From Bifidobacteriaceae bacterium (lineage in GTDB: Bacteria > Actinomycetota > Actinomycetes > Actinomycetales > Bifidobacteriaceae), in assembly GCA_022651005.1 (NCBI GenBank), contig JALCQD010000002.1, positions 372,001 through 436,000 of the forward strand: a stretch of DNA of 64,000 nt, in the 5' to 3' direction. Numbering within the stretch: the stretch's first letter is position 1; each line of letters opens with the position of its first letter. Below, one piece after another: positions 8,528 through 16,690 of the stretch. The notes beneath the pieces were generated by a model. The model was not told the origin of the DNA and made no database searches. It was given only the letters and a program-made list of their open reading frames with translations. The translations under genes were made by a program, and so were the position numbers.

Positions 8528-9735
8528 CGAGCGCAGTTACCAATAAGAAGTCAGAGAAATCGAGCACACTTTCGTCGCTCTCCAACATGGCACGATCCTA
8601 CGGTATCGTCGGTGCACTCATCGTCATCGTCGTTGTCTTTGAGATCCTGACCGGCGGCGTCCTTCTCAAGCCCAACAGCTTTGTGTCGCTCATCCAGCAG
8701 AACGCGTACGTGATCATCCTGGCAATCGGCATGGTGATGGTCATCATCGCAACCCATATCGATCTGTCTGTGGGATCTTTGGTGGCATTCATCGGCGGTG
8801 TGTGTGCGCTCCTCATGGAGCACGCGGGAATGAACTGGGCACTCGCCATCGTCCTTTCCCTCATCGTCGGCCTCCTCGTCGGCGTATGGCAGGGCTTCTG
8901 GGTCGCATACGTCGGTATCCCCGGCTTCATCACCACTCTGGCAGGCATGCTGATCTTCCGTGGTCTGGCAACCGTCATCGTCGGTGAGTCCGTCCCGATC
9001 ACCTCCAACGCTTTCCGTGGCATCGCCCGTAACTACCTTCCCAATATCTTCGGCTTCTGGGGACCATTCGATGGTCTGACCATCGTCCTGGGCCTCCTCG
9101 CCATCGCAGCTTTCGCGTGGTCTCAGCTGAGCAAGCGCAAGAAGATGGAGAAGGTCGGCCTCGATCCCGAGCCGATGGGTCTGACCATCGCCAAGATCGT
9201 CATCGCTGCTGCCGTCGTTCTCTTCGTCACCTACCTCCTCGCTTCCTCCGGAAACGAAGATCAGGGTGGTACCCCGATCATGCTGGTCATCGTCGTGGTC
9301 CTCGTGCTCGTCTACAACTTCATCCTGACCCGCACCGTGTTCGGCCGTCACGTCTACGCAGTCGGTGGCAACCGCAAGGCCGCCATCCTCTCCGGCATTG
9401 ACTCGCGCAAGGTCGATTTCACGCTGTTCATCCACATGGGCTTCCTCTCCGCTGTGGCCGCCATCGCAATGCTCTCCCGCCTGGCTTCCGCAACCGCTCA
9501 GGCTGGTATGGAGTTCGAGATGGACGCCATCGCAGCATGTTTCATCGGTGGAACTGCAGTTACCGGTGGTATTGGTACCATTCCGGGCGCCGTCGTTGGT
9601 GCATTCGTCATGGGTGTTATCAACCAGGGTCTGTCCATCATGGGTGTTGACACCGCAATCGTGAAGACCATCAAGGGCCTCGTCCTTCTGGGCGCCGTGG
9701 CCGTTGATATCCTCTCTCGCCGCAAGAAGGGCTGA
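8524..9735 (+). CDS. Permease of the monosaccharide ABC importer (GguB/MmsB type)
   Basis: Inner-membrane permease of 403 residues in the BPD_transp_2 (RbsC/XylH/GguB) family, with about ten hydrophobic segments. Family stretches include MVMVIIATHIDLSVGSLVAF, GIPGFITTLAGMLIFRGLA, YAVGGNRKAAILSGID and ACFIGGTAVTGGIGTIPGA. The central charged loop (SKRKKMEKVGLDPEP) is the longer cytoplasmic loop seen in GguB-type permeases. Its ATG overlaps the ATPase stop codon (ATGA), so translation is coupled. A strong terminator follows at 9774, which defines the end of the operon. Confidence 0.93.
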   Translation: MTSAVTNKKSEKSSTLSSLSNMARSYGIVGALIVIVVVFEILTGGVLLKPNSFVSLIQQNAYVIILAIGMVMVIIATHIDLSVGSLVAFIGGVCALLMEHAGMNWALAIVLSLIVGLLVGVWQGFWVAYVGIPGFITTLAGMLIFRGLATVIVGESVPITSNAFRGIARNYLPNIFGFWGPFDGLTIVLGLLAIAAFAWSQLSKRKKMEKVGLDPEPMGLTIAKIVIAAAVVLFVTYLLASSGNEDQGGTPIMLVIVVVLVLVYNFILTRTVFGRHVYAVGGNRKAAILSGIDSRKVDFTLFIHMGFLSAVAAIAMLSRLASATAQAGMEFEMDAIAACFIGGTAVTGGIGTIPGAVVGAFVMGVINQGLSIMGVDTAIVKTIKGLVLLGAVAVDILSRRKKG

Positions 9736-9773
9736 TTTGCAGTGAGATAGCGGTAACGTTCATCTTCTCCTCA

Positions 9774-9815
9774 AAAAGACCGCTCACCCAGCAATTGTTG
9801 GGCGAGCGGTCTTTT
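9774..9815 (+). terminator. Rho-independent terminator of the sugar importer operon
   Basis: A perfect 12-bp stem, AAAAGACCGCTC (9774-9785) with GAGCGGTCTTTT (9804-9815), extended inward by CCCA/TGGG, lies 38 nt after the permease stop codon and ends in a T run. The A run on the other side could make it work in both directions. Confidence 0.85.
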
Positions 9816-9873
9816 CATATTTAGGCCTTGTGAAACAAGTCCTGTGATGGGGAAAAGGGGAGAGAGACAGAAC

Positions 9874-9918
9874 GAGCCCGGTGTTCCGAGATTTATTCAT
9901 CTCAGACACCGGGCTCGA
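9874..9918. terminator. Long hairpin between convergent genes, probable terminator
   Basis: CGAGCCCGGTGT (9874-9885) pairs perfectly with ACACCGGGCTCG (9907-9918), with an inner GAGA/TCTC extension. It lies 17 nt past the stop codon of the minus-strand membrane protein. On the plus strand it is followed by AATTTTTAAT. The T run is weak on both sides, so termination strength is uncertain. Confidence 0.6.
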
Positions 9919-9935
9919 AGAATTTTTAATGTTGT

Positions 9936-10241
9936 TTACTTTTTGAGGGAGTTTTTGTGTTCTTCGTCGCTGAGTTCCTCGTCCATATCTTCTTCTGAGT
10001 TTTCGGGATCTTCAACGTCCTCGTCGTCATCTCCCTCTTCCTCATGATTGAGCTTGATCATCATGCGGATGGCGGTGATGCCCGTCCACGCAATGACCAC
10101 GAGCAGACAGATGGAGAAGAAGATGTTCCAGATGGTCCAGAGCGATCCGTCCTTGGAGGCTTCGATGGACGACTGGACAAGCCATACGATGCAGGCAAGG
10201 CTCGTAAGGGTGTAAAGGCGTGATTGAGCTTTTTCAGTCAT
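9936..10241 (-). CDS. Two-pass membrane protein with a strongly acidic C-terminal tail, function unknown
   Basis: A 101-residue protein I do not recognise. Hydrophobic helices lie at about residues 9-27 and 35-60, followed by a tail of nearly 40 residues dominated by Asp and Glu (EEEGDDDEDVEDPENSEED...) that ends in Lys. The ATG at 10241 has no clear ribosome site; instead TAAAAT sits exactly 6 nt upstream (10248-10253, minus strand), the arrangement expected for a leaderless mRNA. It diverges from glnE across 59 nt. The acidic tail could bind cations or a basic partner, but that is speculation. Confidence 0.7.
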   Translation of the reverse strand: MTEKAQSRLYTLTSLACIVWLVQSSIEASKDGSLWTIWNIFFSICLLVVIAWTGITAIRMMIKLNHEEEGDDDEDVEDPENSEEDMDEELSDEEHKNSLKK

Positions 10242-10247
10242 GCGTCT

Positions 10248-10253
10248 ATTTTA
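10248..10253 (-). promoter_or_regulatory. -10 box TAAAAT, 6 nt before the ATG (leaderless type)
   Basis: TAAAAT on the minus strand is followed by exactly 6 nt and then the ATG at 10241. With transcription starting about 7 nt past a -10 box, the mRNA would begin at or beside the A of the start codon. Confidence 0.45.
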
Positions 10254-10288
10254 GCGGATTGGGGCGCGCGCAACGCGTGGAATTCCGC

Positions 10289-10294
10289 TAGATT
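10289..10294 (+). promoter_or_regulatory. -10 box TAGATT, 6 nt before the glnE ATG (leaderless type)
   Basis: TAGATT (10289-10294), then GGAACC, then ATG at 10301. There is no Shine-Dalgarno sequence at a useful distance. The arrangement matches the TANNNT-N6-ATG layout of actinobacterial leaderless genes. Confidence 0.45.
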
Positions 10295-10300
10295 GGAACC

Positions 10301-13300
10301 ATGGGCGAAGATTCCAGAAACGACGTGACGCGTGGCCTTATTCGGGCAGGTATTTTCGATGTGACGGGTGCACAAGCACGCTTACGCGACGTGGAACGTC
10401 TCTTCGGTAGCGCTGCTCCTGAGCCTCCCTCGGCGGACACCCGCGGTGATATGCGTCATCGTGAAAGGCCGGAAATATGCGACATCGTGCTTGGCGCCCT
10501 GCAGAATGTACCCGACCCCGACACCGCGCTTACCGCGTATGTGGAGCTTGCTGAGTCTTTGACCAGAGATGCCGCGCAAGACGCCGATGCCGCAGAACTG
10601 CGTGCTCTCATCTCTCCCTACCATGACGCCTTTGCGCGGCTCATGACCCTTCTGGGATCTTCCGAAGTGATGGGACGAATGATGATGACACGGCATCCGA
10701 TGGTGCATGCCGTGGTGAACGACGACGATTTCGCGTCGCGGGCATGGGATGCGCGCCGTCGCCGAGAGGCTCTGATGAATGCGGTGTCCGCTGAGGAAGT
10801 TTCTGTGGCGGAAGACGGGCAGCCGCTCGTGGCGTCCGTCTGGGTATCAGCACTCTCGACGGATGATGCTGCGACGCGTCTGCGGAGAGAATACTATCGG
10901 CAGCTGGCAGCGATCATGGCGTGGGATGTGACAAGCGAGCCGGTGACGGTTCAGCCTCGCATCAGCGATGCCCTGTCGGATCTCGCTCAGGCCGCGCTCG
11001 ACGCAGCGCTTGCGATTGCCTATAAATCTGTCCCCGATTCACAAAAGTGTCGTTTTAGCGTCATTGGCATGGGAAAGCTTGGGGCGCATGAACTCAACTA
11101 TGTATCGGACGTTGATCTCATCTACGTCGTTGAGCCCAACATCGTCGCCGACTCGAGCGGCGTAGAACACAACTCCACGGCGCAATCACATGCGGTTGAG
11201 CCGGCGGTACCGCTGCAGTCTCTTCTGAAAATCGGTACGAAACTGGGCGTCGCACTGCAAAACGTGTGTTCGAATGTGCTTCCGGGAGTCGCGGAACCTC
11301 CCCTCTGGGAAATCGATGGCGCCCTGCGCCCGGAAGGCAAGGACGGGCAGCTGGTGCGGCGTCTGAAATCCCACGAGGAATATTACAAATCGTGGGCCAA
11401 GAATTGGGAATTCCAAGCGTTGCTCAAGGCGCGGTGCGTGGCGGGAGACCGCGAGATCGGTGCACGGTATGAGCGCATGGCGGCCGGCTTCGTGTGGCAG
11501 GCCTCCACGCGCGAGAATTTCGTATTCGACTGTCAGCAAATGCGCAAGCGCGTCGAAAAACTCATTCCGATGCCGTTGAGGGACCGCGAAATCAAACTGG
11601 GCCGCGGGGGACTGCGCGACGTGGAATTCACGGTGCAGATGCTTCAGTTGGTGCACGGTCGGACGGATGACACCTTGCATGCGGCGGGAACTTTGCGAGC
11701 GCTGCTGGCATTGAGCGAGGGCGGCTACGTGTCTCGTCCCCAGGCCACGAAGCTCGGCAACGACTATCGCTTTGAACGCGTGCTGGAACACAGAGCGCAG
11801 ATGTGGTCCCTGAGGCGCACGCACTTGTTCCCGGATCTCGGTGACGCCAGCGCGGGAGGACTCGACTCCAACAGGGTCATTCACGACGGCGAGCTTTCTT
11901 CCAATCCCGAGTTACGCAGACTGTCACGCGTCTTCGGATTACTGCCCGACGCACTTGTGGAGCGCTTTGACGCCACGCGTCGTGAGGTGCGACGACTGCA
12001 TCTCGATATCTATTACCGACCCATGCTGCCGCAGATCGCGCAACTGAGCGCCGACGCCATCGCGCTGACGGGCTCGGCCGCGGTGGAGCGCTTCGCCTCC
12101 ATCGGCTTCGAAGATCCCGACGCCGCCATTCGTCACGTGGGTCATCTGACAGAGGGAATCTCACGTTCCGCCAAAATCAACCGCGTCATCCTGCCGGCAA
12201 TGTTGCAATGGCTAGGGGAGGGGCAAAATCCGGACATGGGTCTGCTCACTCTGCGCAAGCTGGAGGAGACCTTCGGTCAGGACTCGGAGTATCTCGGATT
12301 CTTGCGCGACTCGCTGTCGGCCGGGCGTCGCCTGTGCCGTGTGGTATCGAATTCACGCTACCTGGCGGACGCTCTCACCAAATCCGTGGAATCAGTGACG
12401 TGGCTTGGGGACGATGAGCGCCTTGCCCCTCGCAGCCGGGAAAGCCTCGACATACAGGCAAATCTCTCGCTGCGCCGTTTCGCCGAGTCCCTGCCGGAGT
12501 TCGCGACATCGGTGCGTGCGCTACGGCGCCACGAGATCGAACGCATTGGTCTCGCGTGGATCAATGGCGTTACGAAGAGCTCGCAAGCCTTACGCGCCAT
12601 GACGGACGTGTACGATGCGATGTTCGACGTGGCGCTGAGATGGGGAGTCCAGAAGCGAGCGGGTTCCGAGGATGGTGAAGCTCCTGCCCGCCTCGCCATC
12701 ATCGCGATGGGCCGGTACGGGGGTCGGGAGGTCAATTTCTCCTCCGACGCAGACATCATGGTCATGTTCGAAAAGACGCCCGGCAGTGAGGAGGCGCGCG
12801 CCGCGGCGTTTGCTCGTGACGTTCTCGACGATGTGCGTGCCATCCTCGGAGGGCCGGTGAGCACTGAGCCGAGTATCGATCTTGACTTCGATCTGCGGCC
12901 CGAGGGCAAGAATGGACCGCTGTTGCGCAGCTACGATTCCTATCGCGAGTATTACGGGCATTGGGCCAGCACCTGGGAACATCAGGCGTTGCTGAGAGCG
13001 CGGTGTGCGGCGGGAGACCAAGACTTGGGACGCCGCTTCCTGGAGGAAGTGGTGGATCCTTTGCGCTACCCGACGCACCCGCTTGAGCCGCGGCAGATTC
13101 AGGAGATTCGTAAGCTCAAGGCACGCATGGAGGCAGAACGATTGCCACGCGGCGTCCGCAGAGAACGGCACCTGAAACTCGGCAAGGGCGGCCTTTCCGA
13201 CGTGGAATGGACGATTCAATCGTTGCAGTTGCGCCATGCTGGACACAACGAGAAGTTGCGGACGGTATCCACGATCGAGGCGCTGACGGTGCTGCGGGAA

Positions 13301-13564
13301 GCGGGCTTGCTCACGGCGGAAGATGCCGAAAGTCTCAGCACGGCGTGGAAGTTCACCACGGACGCCCGTAACGCGAATTTCTTGTGGCAGGGACGTGCGG
13401 ATCGCGCCGATGTGCTTCCCGATGACACGTATTCGCTGGGTGGCATCTCTGCCTGCATGAGAAGGGGCGCTCATCGCGGCCAGGAATTCGAGAACGACCT
13501 AATGACCGCCATGCGCCATTGTCGAGAAGTGACGGAGAGGGTGTTCTACAACTACGACGAGTAG
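10301..13564 (+). CDS. glnE: Glutamine synthetase adenylyltransferase/deadenylase GlnE
   Basis: Bifunctional enzyme that adenylylates (inactivates) and deadenylylates glutamine synthetase according to nitrogen status. The 1087-residue product has the two nucleotidyltransferase halves expected: the N-terminal deadenylylase with GKLGAHELNYVSDVDLIYV near residues 255-275, and the C-terminal adenylyltransferase with GRYGGREVNFSSDADIMVMF near 803-823. Both keep the DxD metal pair, and each is followed by an RPEGKNGPL/RPEGKDGQL element. It is somewhat longer than usual for actinobacteria. It stands alone, between a divergent membrane protein and a convergent antiporter, and no glnA or glnB is adjacent. 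Confidence 0.95.
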   Translation: MGEDSRNDVTRGLIRAGIFDVTGAQARLRDVERLFGSAAPEPPSADTRGDMRHRERPEICDIVLGALQNVPDPDTALTAYVELAESLTRDAAQDADAAELRALISPYHDAFARLMTLLGSSEVMGRMMMTRHPMVHAVVNDDDFASRAWDARRRREALMNAVSAEEVSVAEDGQPLVASVWVSALSTDDAATRLRREYYRQLAAIMAWDVTSEPVTVQPRISDALSDLAQAALDAALAIAYKSVPDSQKCRFSVIGMGKLGAHELNYVSDVDLIYVVEPNIVADSSGVEHNSTAQSHAVEPAVPLQSLLKIGTKLGVALQNVCSNVLPGVAEPPLWEIDGALRPEGKDGQLVRRLKSHEEYYKSWAKNWEFQALLKARCVAGDREIGARYERMAAGFVWQASTRENFVFDCQQMRKRVEKLIPMPLRDREIKLGRGGLRDVEFTVQMLQLVHGRTDDTLHAAGTLRALLALSEGGYVSRPQATKLGNDYRFERVLEHRAQMWSLRRTHLFPDLGDASAGGLDSNRVIHDGELSSNPELRRLSRVFGLLPDALVERFDATRREVRRLHLDIYYRPMLPQIAQLSADAIALTGSAAVERFASIGFEDPDAAIRHVGHLTEGISRSAKINRVILPAMLQWLGEGQNPDMGLLTLRKLEETFGQDSEYLGFLRDSLSAGRRLCRVVSNSRYLADALTKSVESVTWLGDDERLAPRSRESLDIQANLSLRRFAESLPEFATSVRALRRHEIERIGLAWINGVTKSSQALRAMTDVYDAMFDVALRWGVQKRAGSEDGEAPARLAIIAMGRYGGREVNFSSDADIMVMFEKTPGSEEARAAAFARDVLDDVRAILGGPVSTEPSIDLDFDLRPEGKNGPLLRSYDSYREYYGHWASTWEHQALLRARCAAGDQDLGRRFLEEVVDPLRYPTHPLEPRQIQEIRKLKARMEAERLPRGVRRERHLKLGKGGLSDVEWTIQSLQLRHAGHNEKLRTVSTIEALTVLREAGLLTAEDAESLSTAWKFTTDARNANFLWQGRADRADVLPDDTYSLGGISACMRRGAHRGQEFENDLMTAMRHCREVTERVFYNYDE

Positions 13565-13575
13565 GTGGATGGATG

Positions 13576-13600
13576 TGGCGGCTCATGTCTGCGGCCGCCA
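13576..13600. terminator. Hairpin between convergent glnE and antiporter genes
   Basis: TGGCGGC (13576-13582) pairs with GCCGCCA (13594-13600) in the 63-nt gap between two convergent stop codons. There is no strong T run, so this is a modest terminator candidate. Confidence 0.35.
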
Positions 13601-13627
13601 TTATGGACATTTATGAGTTCGTATTCC

Positions 13628-15733
13628 TCAGTGTTCCGTGGCGCCGCTCATGGTATCGAGTGAGGCGTCCGCCTGCATGACATACACGTTCGATCTCAGC
13701 ATGCGCGCCTGATATCGCGTGAGTTCCTCGTTCTCCACCATCTCGTGGATCGTGTCGAGCTCGATGCGGAAGGCGTGTCCTCTCAGCTCCGAATACTGCT
13801 CGTTAAACTGGGCGAAACTCGTGGTGGCCGCTGCCTCCGGTTGCAGGCTTGCCAGCGAGGCGCGGTACTCTACCATCACTTCGCTCACCACCTCCGGTGG
13901 GTAATGCGTCTCGTGCAGCTCGGCGCTCAATAACTGCAGCGTGTTCTTATACAGTCTCGTATAGAGGTCGCGGAAGCGACGAGCGCGTGCCACGGCGTCC
14001 GCTGAGGGGGACAGGCGTGTGAGATGGCCCGGCGTGTGGTGCACCACCGTTTTCCATGTGCGACGCATCAGCGGTTTGAGAATGCGACGGAGACGATGAC
14101 GGAATGCGGAGAGTCGAACTCCCATATGAACTTTCTTGTCCGATGTTTGGCGCAGGCGCAGCAAAGACGCGTCAAGGCGTTCAAGAATGACTGCGGCGAG
14201 GTCGGCGTCGGGATCGTCGTCGGGAATCTCCGAGAGCCAGGATTCCTCCCATTCGAGCGCCTGAAGACGCAGCTTGTTTACCTGAGTGATGCGTTCCCTA
14301 GTCTGGTTTTGCTTGATGCGTTCTACGCGGTCGTTGTATGAGCGCAGGATCTGGCGCATCGCGGCGTGATTGCTGGCGTCCTCGAGTTTGGTGATCTGTG
14401 CGATGGTGCGACGAATCACTTCGATCTGCGCGTTGATGTAGTCCGTTCCCCGGGAATCGTCGTCGCGCGGAGCGAGCAGCGGCAGCATGAGATTTGCCAG
14501 AATGAGAGACACCGTGATGAAGCCTGCCGTGATGAACAGCAGCGAATTGCGGATTGAGAGAGGCTGTCCATTATCGATGGCGTAAGGAATGGTGAGAATC
14601 AGCGCGAGGCTGATGGCGCCCTTGGGACCGCCAAAGGTCATGATTGCCGCGGATTTCCATCGAGAGGCGCTCATGTGCCGGCGTTGGTGCGTGACGGTGT
14701 CACGACTGAGCCGAAGCATGGCGGCGACCCAGATGAATCTCAGGATCATGGAGAGGGCCACGAGCAGTATCACGATGCCAATGAGCGCGAGGAGGCTGAC
14801 CTCTTTGCTATCGAAACTGGAGCGCATCACGATCGGCAGCTCCATGCCCAGCAGCACGAAGACGGAACCGTTGAGGGTGAACTCGAGGAATTGCCACACT
14901 GAATTCGACACGAGGTTGGTGCGTGCCACGTCGCTACCAGTGCCACGATTCTGGTAGGTGAGCACGAGTCCCGTGGCCACCACTGCGAGGATCCCCGACA
15001 CGCCCGCTTCCTCGGCGAGCGCATACGAGCAGAAGGGCAAGAACAATTCCATGGAGATGCGCGTGGTCATGGTTTCGAGTCCTGTGCGACGCAGCAACAG
15101 GAACAGCCAGTTGAACGCCAAGCCCACGACTGTGCCAATAATGATGCCGAAGACGAAACTCTTTACCACGTCTCCCGTGAAGTCAAGAGGGGAGAAGACA
15201 CCTGTCATGCCTGCAGCCACAGCCGTCTGGAAGCCCACGATGCTCACGGCGTCGTTGAAGAGGCTTTCACCCTGCAGAATCGAGTACTGCCGGTCGCTCA
15301 GTTGCGCCTCCTTGCCAATCTGAGCCACCGAAACAGCATCGGTGGGGCCCAGCGCCGCGCCAAGGGCGAAGGCGGCCGACAACGGGACGAGTGGCCAGAG
15401 GGCGTGTAAAAGGAAACCGGAGGCCACCATGGTGGCGAGGACCAGGCCCACGGCAAGGGACATCGCGGGGCCAAGCGAATGCGCCAGGCGAGTGCGGTCA
15501 ATGTTGCGTGCCTCCAGATAGAGCAGCGGGGCGATGAAGAGCACGATGAAAAGATCGGAGTCCAGAACGATGTTGGGAAGAAACGGAGTGAAGTACCAGG
15601 CGATGCCGAGTCCGATTTGCACCAACGGAGTGGACACTCGCGGGATGAATCTGCTGAGAACCGAGGAGATGAGGACGGCGACCATGATGAGTAGGACCAG
15701 CGTCAGTATCTCCACAGTCGACTTCTTTCTCAC
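13628..15733 (-). CDS. NhaP-type (CPA1) Na+/H+ antiporter with long cytoplasmic C-terminus
   Basis: Membrane antiporter exchanging Na+ or K+ for protons, for pH and salt homeostasis. Residues 1 to about 420 form the transport domain with 12 or more helices. They include GAALGPTDAVSVAQIG and LFNDAVSIVGFQTAV with the conserved ND pair, and FGGPKGAISLALILT. The remaining roughly 270 residues are a charged cytoplasmic domain rich in Arg and Glu. The open frame extends back to 16222, through the gene on the other strand. I place the start at the GTG at 15733 (VRKKSTVEILTL...), where the first hydrophobic helix begins, giving 701 residues. TAAAAT at 15754-15759 (minus) is a plausible -10. It is convergent with glnE. 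Confidence 0.88.
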   Translation of the reverse strand: MRKKSTVEILTLVLLIMVAVLISSVLSRFIPRVSTPLVQIGLGIAWYFTPFLPNIVLDSDLFIVLFIAPLLYLEARNIDRTRLAHSLGPAMSLAVGLVLATMVASGFLLHALWPLVPLSAAFALGAALGPTDAVSVAQIGKEAQLSDRQYSILQGESLFNDAVSIVGFQTAVAAGMTGVFSPLDFTGDVVKSFVFGIIIGTVVGLAFNWLFLLLRRTGLETMTTRISMELFLPFCSYALAEEAGVSGILAVVATGLVLTYQNRGTGSDVARTNLVSNSVWQFLEFTLNGSVFVLLGMELPIVMRSSFDSKEVSLLALIGIVILLVALSMILRFIWVAAMLRLSRDTVTHQRRHMSASRWKSAAIMTFGGPKGAISLALILTIPYAIDNGQPLSIRNSLLFITAGFITVSLILANLMLPLLAPRDDDSRGTDYINAQIEVIRRTIAQITKLEDASNHAAMRQILRSYNDRVERIKQNQTRERITQVNKLRLQALEWEESWLSEIPDDDPDADLAAVILERLDASLLRLRQTSDKKVHMGVRLSAFRHRLRRILKPLMRRTWKTVVHHTPGHLTRLSPSADAVARARRFRDLYTRLYKNTLQLLSAELHETHYPPEVVSEVMVEYRASLASLQPEAAATTSFAQFNEQYSELRGHAFRIELDTIHEMVENEELTRYQARMLRSNVYVMQADASLDTMSGATEH

Positions 15734-15784
15734 GGTGTCTCTCGGATATTTTGATTTTAGCGGAGACTTATGAAGCGAATGGCG

Positions 15785-15790
15785 TAGTCT
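15785..15790 (+). promoter_or_regulatory. -10 box TAGTCT, 6 nt before the ATG at 15797 (leaderless type)
   Basis: TAGTCT (15785-15790), TGAGGC, then ATG: the same spacing as the glnE and 10241 starts. TGAGGC could act as a weak ribosome site, so a leadered mRNA from further upstream is not excluded. Confidence 0.35.
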
Positions 15791-15796
15791 TGAGGC

Positions 15797-16522
15797 ATGT
15801 TTGCCACACCTCAGACTCAGCAGATGTTGTTCGATCTTCAAACTCTGGACAAGGATGCCAGGAAGATTCGTCATGAGGCGGAGGAGCTGGAGGAGACGAA
15901 ACACCTCGAGCAGCTCATCGCCCAGCGCAAGGCAATCGTCATCGAGCGGCACAAGCTCGGCGTTCGCATGGCGGCATTGCGTGATGAGGCCGGCGGCTTC
16001 GAGAAGGTCGCCGCGAAACTGTCCACGCAGGTGGGGGCCATCGATCTCAAGCTCAAGGCAGCTGGAGTGACGCCCAAGGAAGTGGTGGCGCTCACCAAGC
16101 AACAGGACGGATTGCGTGCCCAGATTTCCGCGTTGGAGGATCAGCAGGTGGAAAAGCTCTCCGAGGCCGAAACCCTGGAGAAGGATGACTCGATCCTGGC
16201 ACACAATGACGAGAAGTTGCATGGCACCGGACTGGACCTGAAGAATCGACGAGAAGACAAGCTTGCAAAGCTAAAAAAGCGCATGGCGAGCGTGGCAAGC
16301 CGCAGAAAGATTGCGCTGGCGTCTATACCAAAGGACGTGCTTGGCCTGTACGAATCGATGTCTAAGAACGCACAAGGCAACGTAGTGGTGCGCTTCATCG
16401 GTGGTCGAGTGGAGGACATGCACACGGAGCTCTCCGTGGCGCAGCTTCACGCCATCGAGGATGCGGATCCCGACGAGCTTGTGGTGCTGGAAGATGAGGG
16501 AGTCATCGTCACCAGATCATGA
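15797..16522 (+). CDS. Coiled-coil protein of the CdsZ/COG1579 (DUF164) type lacking the zinc-ribbon cysteines
   Basis: A 241-residue, mostly helical protein. Residues about 5-175 are a long heptad-rich coiled coil (LQTLDKDARKIRHEAEELEE..., LEDQQVEKLSEAETLEKDD). The last 65 residues align with the end of this family, where most members carry a zinc ribbon with two Cys pairs. Here the equivalent stretches read GGRVEDMHTELS and LVVLEDEGVIVTRS, and there is no cysteine in the whole protein. The fold seems kept (VVVRFIGGRV..., LHAIEDADPDELVVL) but metal binding is lost. It diverges from the antiporter. Members are often called nucleic-acid-binding, but evidence for that is thin. Confidence 0.8.
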   Translation: MFATPQTQQMLFDLQTLDKDARKIRHEAEELEETKHLEQLIAQRKAIVIERHKLGVRMAALRDEAGGFEKVAAKLSTQVGAIDLKLKAAGVTPKEVVALTKQQDGLRAQISALEDQQVEKLSEAETLEKDDSILAHNDEKLHGTGLDLKNRREDKLAKLKKRMASVASRRKIALASIPKDVLGLYESMSKNAQGNVVVRFIGGRVEDMHTELSVAQLHAIEDADPDELVVLEDEGVIVTRS

Positions 16523-16647
16523 GTGTGATCGTGGTCCTAATGTAAACGCACGGTTAACGGTTGTGGCGCGCTAAGGCCCGTCAATTCACGGTTTCCGCGA
16601 GATATCGGGCGTGTTCCCTTGTCTGGCACGGGTCATAAGTTCGTAAG

Positions 16648-16664
16648 GGTCACAACAAGTGACC
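16648..16664. promoter_or_regulatory. Palindrome upstream of pyrB, candidate pyr operon control site
   Basis: GGTCAC-AACAA-GTGACC is a perfect 6-bp inverted repeat in the 168-nt gap before pyrB, 26 nt ahead of the start codon. It could be an operator, or a short RNA hairpin close to the ribosome site. I see no classical PyrR attenuator (no anti-terminator/terminator pair with a T run). Confidence 0.35.
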
Positions 16665-16690
16665 GCCTCTCGACTCGTGGAAGGCGTGAC

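Noticed and set aside
15734-16222. N-terminal extension of the antiporter frame to 16222
   Set aside because: It would overlap the CdsZ-like gene on the other strand over more than 400 nt and adds a non-membrane Leu/His-rich stretch unlike the family.
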